NCBI GenBank assembly: GCA_963843275.1
Contig: CAWJJM010000011.1
Span: 148,379-212,378, forward strand
DNA: 64,000 nt
DNA from: CAWJJM01 sp963843275
Lineage (GTDB): Bacteria > Acidobacteriota > Thermoanaerobaculia > Multivoradales > JBCCEF01
Direction: 5' to 3'
Each line of letters begins with the position of its first letter. The first letter of the stretch is position 1. Of the stretch, positions 58,569 to 64,000 are shown piece after piece. The translations under genes and the position numbers were made by a program. Below the pieces are notes generated by a model. The model was given only the letters and a program-made list of their open reading frames with translations, had not been told where the DNA came from and made no database searches.

Positions 58569-59541
58569 TTACTTTCCGCCGTCTGGGGCAGCGAAGCCGC
58601 GCGCTGGGCTCACACCGTCGTAGACCTGGACCGGCCCTTCGAAGCCCTGGGTGACGTAGAGACGACCGTGGCCGTCGAGTGCCAGGTCGAGGACGCCGTA
58701 GAGGAAGCCGGGCGCGTTGCCGATGCCGTAGTGCTCGGTCGAGGCACCGCTTGCCCACCACGTCCCAGCGGGTGAACAGGATCCGCTGCTGGTCGAGCAC
58801 CCACAGGTGGTCCTCGGCGTCGAGCGCCGCGGCGATCGGGAAGCCGTCGCGACAGGGACCGGTACCCGTGGATCCCCACCCGGTCGCGCGGTCGAGCCGT
58901 CCAGCGTGTAGGTGTAGACCTGCCCGTAGGTGGCGATCGCCACCAGCACCCGGTCGCCGTAGACGTCGACCTTGCCGCTGATCACCTCGTCGCGGCGCGT
59001 CCCCGGGCTGCGGTCGGCAGCGAGGTCGATGGCCGAGCCCACCCGACCGTCGCGGTCGGCCAGGTAGAGGTAGCGATTGGCGTCGTCGATCAGGTAGAGG
59101 CGCGACCCGTCGGGCGACAGCGCTAGCGAGCCGATCATCGGCGGAAGCTCGACGTCGGGGAGACCGGTGAGCTCGATGGCCCGCCGAAAGAGGCCGTCGA
59201 AGTCGAGCTCGAGGACGGCGGAGTGCCCCTCGTGGTTGGCCACCACCAGGATCAGGCCGTCCGGGTCGACCGCCACGTCACGCGGCGAGGAAAACACCTG
59301 GCCGCCGGGGATCTGGTAGCGGAAGATCCCCTCCGCATCGAAGATGACGATGCGGTTGGTCCGCATGTCGGCGACGAACACCTCGCCGGTATGGAGGTCG
59401 GCGGTCACGCCGGCCGGGTAGAGCAATTGGTCGCTGGCCACCGGCAGGTCGAGTCGCGCGACGTAGGGCGGCATCGTTCGCCGCGCGGAGCGCGGCGGCG
59501 AGCGCCACCAGCCCGACCACCAGCGCAGCGACCCGTCTCAT
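58569..59541 (-). pseudogene. NHL-repeat beta-propeller protein A, interrupted by frame switches
   Basis: The product would be ~320 residues. A signal peptide begins at ATG 59541 (MRRVAALVVGLVALAAALRA). The frame then switches near 59,475 into blades such as GVTADLHTGEVFVADMRTN, VAVDPDGLILVVANH and LALSPDGSRLYLID. Further switches near 58,880 and 58,750 (where AAALDAEDHLWVLDQQRILF is in another frame) precede a last blade GVLDLALDGHGRLYVTQG. NHL propellers are binding modules, here in the periplasm or at the surface. The start overlaps the stop of NHL gene B (ATGA). Indels look like sequence errors. Confidence 0.68.
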
Positions 59542-60436
59542 GGGCCGAGCCCGGCGTGCAGGCGGCGGAAGAGCTGCACGCGACCGTTGCCCTGGTCGGC
59601 GACCACCAGCAGGTCGGTCGCCGAGCAGCGCGGCGTCGGCGGGAAACAGCAGCAGTCCCGGATCCCAGCCGCGGCGCGATCCGGTGCCGAGCGGCTTGCC
59701 GTCGGGGCCGAGCACGATCACCGGCCGCCGTGGCGGTCGACCACCCAGGTCTGGCCACCCGGGTCGACCGCCAGGCCGGTCGGCCACGCCGGGACCGGGC
59801 CGTCGCCGGGCAGCCCCCAGCGCTCCTCGACCGTACCGTCGGCGCGGTGGCGCCGAACCACCGCGTCCTCGGCCACGGTGCTCAGGAATCCGTTGGACAG
59901 TGCGGCCAGGCCGGTCACCCGGCCGGAGACCGGACGCCTGCGCGATCACCTTGCCGCCGCGGTCGAGGTTCAGCACCCGGTTGCCCGCCACGTCGTCCAC
60001 CAGTAGACCGCCGCCGGCGATTCCAGCCAGCACACCGGCCACGGTACCCTCGGGCAGCGGGACCCGGCGCTGCAGCAGCGACTCGCCCTCGAGCGCCAGC
60101 AGGGTCTTCTCTCGCCGCGTAGGGCAACCACGTAGCGGGCGCCGTCCCAGGCGAGGCCGACCGGCGGTGCCGGCAGGGCCAACTCCCGCGCGACCACCCA
60201 CGATACCCCCTGCTGGCGCAGGCGCAGCAACCGCGGCCCGAACGCGTCGGCCACGGCGAACTCCTCGCCCGAGGCGGCCGCCACCGCCACCGGCCAACGC
60301 AGGGGTTGCTCCTCGCTGCCGCGGATCGACTCCCCAACGCCAGCATCGTCGAACGGTGGCCTGGGCCCGCACCGACGCGGCGGCGCTCAGCAGGGCCAGG
60401 ACGCAGCTGCAGGCAGACCAGCGCGCGGCGGTTCAT
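59538..60436 (-). pseudogene. NHL-repeat beta-propeller protein B, interrupted by frame switches
   Basis: This second propeller gene starts at ATG 60436 (MNRRALVC, then a frame switch to VLALLSAAASVRAQ, a signal peptide). Blade fragments in different frames are EEFAVADAFGPRLLRLRQQG, VGLAWDGARYVVALRG, GLLVDDVAGNRVLNLDRGGK, TGLAVDPGGQTWVVDRHGG, VLGPDGKPLGTGS and DLLVVADQGNGRVQLFRRL. At least six switches are needed in 0.9 kb. GGGAGGTG precedes the start. The start overlaps the stop of the 16-heme cytochrome (ATGA), so translation is coupled. The pair of propellers probably serves as a scaffold or cap for the cytochromes. Confidence 0.65.
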
Positions 60437-61717
60437 CGTCCACCTCCCACCTTGTTGGTGTGACAGCCGATGCACAGCTCTCCCTGGCCGGAGCGGTGCA
60501 GGTAGTACTCGTACGGCGCGTCGTGGACGCCGTGGCAGAGCGGCAGGTCATCGGGTCGCCGTTGCTCGGGTCGCGCGTCCCCTCGCCCAGGGGGTGGGTG
60601 ATGCCGTGCTGCGGGGCTGTGGCACTCGCCGCAGACGCTCGATGAGTCGTCCGCGAACAGCACCGGCTGGTCGCCGCCGTGCGGGCGCGTGGCAGTTGGT
60701 GCAGTCGAGACCGTCGGCGTGGCGTCGTGTGGCGCCCGCTTCTCGCCGGACTTGCGCCGCCCGGGTCGTGGCAGGAGAGGCAGAGCGCGGTCTCCTCATC
60801 TTGCAGCAGCCCGGCGCCGTCGCCGGTGTGCGGGTTGTGGCAGGCGGCGCAGTAGCCGCCGCCGGCCGGGACGTGCGGGAAGGGCGCGTCGCGGCGAGGC
60901 CTCCACCTCGTCCTCGTGGCACATGCCGCAGAGCTCGTGACTGCGGTGCCACGCGTGGCGAACGGGTCGGGCGCGTTCGGGCCGGGATGGCAGGTGGCGC
61001 AGTCGCGGTCCTCGAACGGCGGGTGGAGCGTCTGCCGGAGGAGGCCCGGCCGGCTCGAGGCGTGCGGGTCGTGGCACTGCTGGCAGGCCGCGCGCTCGAC
61101 CGGGTAGCCCTCGTGGGCGGAGCGAAGCGAGGCGTCCATGGCGTGGCACTGGGTGCACACGGCGCCGCCCGGCTTCGCCAGCAGACCGGGAGCGTCGCCG
61201 GCGTGCGGCTCGTGGCAGACGGCGCAGCGCCCCTGGGCGAAGGGCACGTGGCGCACCGGGCGCTCGCGCCAGGTGGCGACCTCGTCGTGGCACTGCACGC
61301 ACAGGTCGGAGCCGGCCGCGACCAGGAGGCCCTTGTTGGGGCCGCCGTGGGGCTCGGTGGCAGGCGCGCACTGGCCCTCGGCACCGGCCGGTGGACCACC
61401 GGGCGCTTGGCGGGCGGCGACGTCGCCGTGGCACTCGATGCACAGCGGCCCCGGGCGCTCCCGCAGCAGCTTGTCGAAGCGGGAGACGTGGGGGTTGTGG
61501 CAGGCCGTGCACTGGCCCGAGGCCGCGGGCTGGTGCCGCACCGGCGCCGAGATTTCGGCCTCCAGATCGTGGCACTCGAGGCAGGCCTCGAGCTGGTCGA
61601 CCCGCTGGCCGCGGCGGCAGCTCCGCGGCGGGCGGCGGTGACCGACGCAGGATGACGGCGGCGCCGGCGGCGAGCAGCCCCAGCGCCCCACCGAGACGGC
61701 TTCACAGAGGACTTCAC
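60433..61717 (-). pseudogene. ~16-heme doubled-CXXCH cytochrome c, interrupted by frame switches
   Basis: About 427 residues carry 16 recognisable heme motifs, one every ~27 residues. In gene order they include CLECH, CTACH, CIECH, CVQCH, CAVCH, CTQCH, CQQCH, CATCH, CGMCH, CAACH, CLSCH, CTNCH, CGECH and CIGCH. Two further motifs (around 60,532-60,546 and 61,349-61,364) are legible only when a one-base frame switch is allowed. The recurring CHxPH spacing is that of paired CXXCH cytochromes. The start is a GTG at 61717, chosen because GGGAGG precedes it, it overlaps the stop of the larger cytochrome (GTGA), and a hydrophobic signal-like segment follows. Predicted to be exported and to carry electrons. 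Confidence 0.75.
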
Positions 61718-63668
61718 TGGCGCACCTCCCGGCTCTGGAGCCGTGGTGTGGCACACGGTGCAGTCCCCGTCCGCGAACGGCGGGTGCAGCTCGGGCAGCA
61801 GCATCCCGGCCATCCGGGACGCATGGGGGTCGTGGCAGCTCCCGCAGTCGAGCGTGCTCGCGGGCAGGCCCAGGTGCTGGCCGGTGAACTCGGGCGACTC
61901 GGTGTCGTGGCACATGGCGCAGGTCTCGGCCACCGGCTGCTCGAGGAGCTTCGGGTTGCGGGTCATGTGCGGCCCGTGGCAGGTGATGCACCCGTCGTCG
62001 GGGCGCCGGCCGGATCGTGGACCGTCTGGCTCGCAGCTGCTCCTCCACGTCCTGGTGGCAGGTGGTGCACAGCGGCCGCACCTGGGCGCGGAGGAAGGGT
62101 TTCAGCTGCGCTCGCGTGGGGCTGGTGGCAGGCGGCGCAGTCGCCCGCGGCCGCCGGCGGGTGCGAGGAGCCGCCGGGCGGCGCCACCGTCGGTACGTCG
62201 TGGCACTGGCCGCACAGCTCGGCGCCGGGAGCTACCAGCAGCCCCGCCACCTCGGAGGCGTGCGGCGCGTGGCAGGTGGCGCAGTCGCCGTCCGCGAACG
62301 GCGGGTGCTGGGGCAGGCCCTCGGCCACCTGGAGCATCGGCTCGTGGCAGGAGCGGCACAGTCCACGCCCTGGGCGCGCAGCAGCTTCGCCGGCGCCGGC
62401 GTGCGGCAGGTGGCAGCTCGTGCACGAGCCGCTCGCCACCGGGGCGTGGACCACCGGCAGCCCGGAGCGGGTGCCGACGTCGCCGTGGCACTCGCCGCAC
62501 AGCTCGTCCTGGCTCGCGACGCAGCACCGCGGGCGGCCGGTGCCGTGCGGGTCGTGGCAGGCGGTGCAGTCCTCGGTGCGCCGGGTAGTGGATCACCGCC
62601 GCGCCCGACTCGGCGCGGGTCGTCGTGGCAGGTCACGCACAGCTCCCGCGGCTCGGCCGCGAGCAGGTGCGGTGGTCGGACTGGTGGCCGTCGTGGCAGC
62701 TCGTGCAGTCCTCGGTCGCGGCCGGGTGGGGTTGGGTGCCCGCCAGCCGGTCGCCCACGTCGCTGTGGCAGGTGGTGCACAGCTGCGTCGTCGGGGCGAT
62801 GAGGAGCGGCGCCGTCTCCGAGGTGTGCGGGTCGTGGCAGTCGAGGCAGGAGCCGGCCGCGACCGGCGGGTGCACCGAGCCACCGGCGGCCCGGCGCGCG
62901 TCCGGAGCTCGTGGCACTGGAGGCAGACGCTCGGCGGCGGGCTGGGGGCTGGCCAGCGGCTGGCCCCCTGGTGGCAGGTGGCGCAGTCGAGCTCCGGGAT
63001 GGACCGACGCGGACAGCAGGTGCTCGGCCGGCGGCGCTGTGCGGCTGGTGGCAGCGTGGCGCAGTCGGCGCCCGCCACCGAGAGGCCGTCGTGCTGAGCG
63101 GCGAAGCCGTCCTGCCGTCGTGGCACGAGCCGCACAGCGCGTCGCGCGGCGCGATCAGCAGCGCGGGCTGAGTCGCTGCCGTGTGCCCGGTGGCACGAAG
63201 TGCACGCCTTCGGCGGCCGGGGGCGTGGGGAACGTTGCCGTCGAAATCTGCGTCCTGGTGGCAGCTGGTGCACAGCTCCCGCTCGGGCTTGGAGAGCATC
63301 GCCGGCTGGTTCGAGCCGTGCGGATCGTGGCAGGTCGAGCACTTCTCGACCTCGGGATGCCGGTGCGAGGCGTCGAGACCGAGCTGGCCGCGATCGTGGC
63401 AGTCCAGGCACAGCTCGGGCTCCTTCTTGACCAGCCGCAGCGCACCCACCAGCCCGTGTGGCTTGTGGCAGGAGGCGCAGTCACCCGAGGCGAGCGGCGC
63501 GTGCGGCACGCTCACGTTCTGGCCGACGCCCTCGTGACACTGCAAACAGCGGGTGCCCTTGTCGAAGCGTGACCCCTTCTTGAGCTGGGCCGCCGCCGGG
63601 GCGGCGACCAGCAGGCTTCCCAGCGCGCCGAAGCCGAGCGCGATGACGATGATCCGGAACCTGCGCAT
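61714..63668 (-). pseudogene. ~26-heme doubled-CXXCH cytochrome c, interrupted by frame switches
   Basis: About 650 residues begin with a clear signal peptide (MRRFRIIVIALGFGALGSLL, cleavage near AAAQ). The first in-frame ~150 residues give CLQCH, CASCH, CLDCH, CSTCH and CTSCH in one frame. In all 26 CXXCH motifs are legible across the three frames, about one every 25 residues, with one (near 63,050) disrupted by a single base. Paired-CXXCH cytochromes of this density form long heme chains in the periplasm, outer membrane or outside. The start at 63668 has GAGGTG 7 bases upstream. It is the first cytochrome of the operon and lies 21 bases after the PPIase stop. Confidence 0.78.
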
Positions 63669-63689
63669 GGCGCACCTCACGATCGCAGC

Positions 63690-64000
63690 TCACATCTCGT
63701 GGCCGCCGTGCGCCTCGGGGTCGGGCTCGGCCGACTGGGCGCCGCGGATCGAGAGCGAGGCGACGACGTCGTCGTAGATCTGGATGTCCGACTGGCTACG
63801 CAGCTTGGTCAACGCCTCGGCGAGCCGGGACTGGAACTTCGTTTCGAACACGGCCGAGTGGACGTTGCCCGACACCTGCTGGAACGGGTAGGGGTCCTGC
63901 TGCTGCTTGTCGAGGACGCGCAGCACCACCCAGCTGGTGCCGGTGGCGTAGGGACCGAGAACGGCGCCGACGTCGGCGTCGAGCAGTTGGCGCTGGACGG
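63690..64000 (-). CDS. Parvulin-type peptidyl-prolyl isomerase, C-terminal part (start outside window)
   Basis: The frame is open to the window end. About 103 residues are seen: QRQLLDADVGAVLGPYATGT then SWVVLRVLDKQQQ, the last strand of a PpiC/PrsA-type rotamase domain, then a helical tail (FQSRLAEALTKLRSQ) ending in an acidic His-rich end (EAHGGHEM). Such chaperones help exported proteins fold in the periplasm; here the likely clients are the multiheme cytochromes encoded just downstream. The reading frame here is clean, unlike the genes that follow. Confidence 0.8.
   Translation of the reverse strand, partial: VQRQLLDADVGAVLGPYATGTSWVVLRVLDKQQQDPYPFQQVSGNVHSAVFETKFQSRLAEALTKLRSQSDIQIYDDVVASLSIRGAQSAEPDPEAHGGHEM

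Noticed and set aside
56037..63670. Real pseudogenisation of the cytochrome operon
   Set aside because: Starts, stops, ribosome sites and overlaps are intact and all motifs survive. The frame switches cluster in one segment, which fits sequence error better.

Overview
The window is very GC-rich bacterial DNA (about 70% or more by eye, not computed) with tightly packed genes and many GTGA/ATGA stop-start overlaps. The gene content suggests an Acidobacteriota-type bacterium, perhaps Thermoanaerobaculia-like: secreted S41, S9, M28 and M14 peptidases, a VPS10/BNR-propeller exoprotein, a GWxTD lipoprotein, DUF2911, an OPT transporter, IPTL-CTERM-like sorting tails and multiheme cytochromes. This assignment is inference; there is no rRNA or single-copy marker here to settle it. 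I found no tRNA, rRNA, CRISPR array, insertion sequence or phage gene.

Layout. 1-5.8 kb: end of a tricorn-like protease, a ~1000-residue six-heme cytochrome, an S9 peptidase and a BON-domain membrane protein with a terminator. 6-12.4 kb, mostly + strand: threonine ammonia-lyase, purE-purK, a DUF2911 protein, an acyltransferase (- strand), and a ferredoxin coupled to an enoyl-reductase-like protein. 12.4-15.5 kb: M28 peptidase and TolB-like propeller operon. 15.5-20.4 kb: a gap, a GT-C glycosyltransferase and znuA-znuC-znuB. 20.3-23.3 kb (-): moaB, folE, GWxTD lipoprotein, fabH-like. 23.3-31.9 kb: nuclease-helicase fusion (+), then M14 peptidase and a membrane protein-hyuB-Nramp operon (-).

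32.1-42.6 kb looks like one envelope module: an ECF-like sigma factor with a zinc-finger partner, a membrane protein, three secreted proteins with IPTL-CTERM-like tails (two of them beta-helices), and a TPR-CHAT lipoprotein (putative caspase-like protease). The three tail-bearing genes share an upstream sequence element. 42.6-55.9 kb: hyuA, an Lhr-type helicase, a small exported protein, a BNR-propeller exoprotein and an OPT transporter with a small partner.

56-64 kb (-) is the most exciting part. It is an operon of a parvulin-type prolyl isomerase (cut by the window end), a cytochrome with about 26 CXXCH motifs, a second with about 16, two NHL-repeat propellers and a membrane-anchored spermidine-synthase-like protein. 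Consecutive genes overlap or nearly touch. This layout suggests an extracellular electron-transfer conduit or cytochrome filament system. The same stretch is broken by many single-base frame switches, while almost all of the first 57 kb reads cleanly. Sequencing or assembly indels are therefore the likely cause, and the operon should be read as a set of repairable genes, not as decayed ones.
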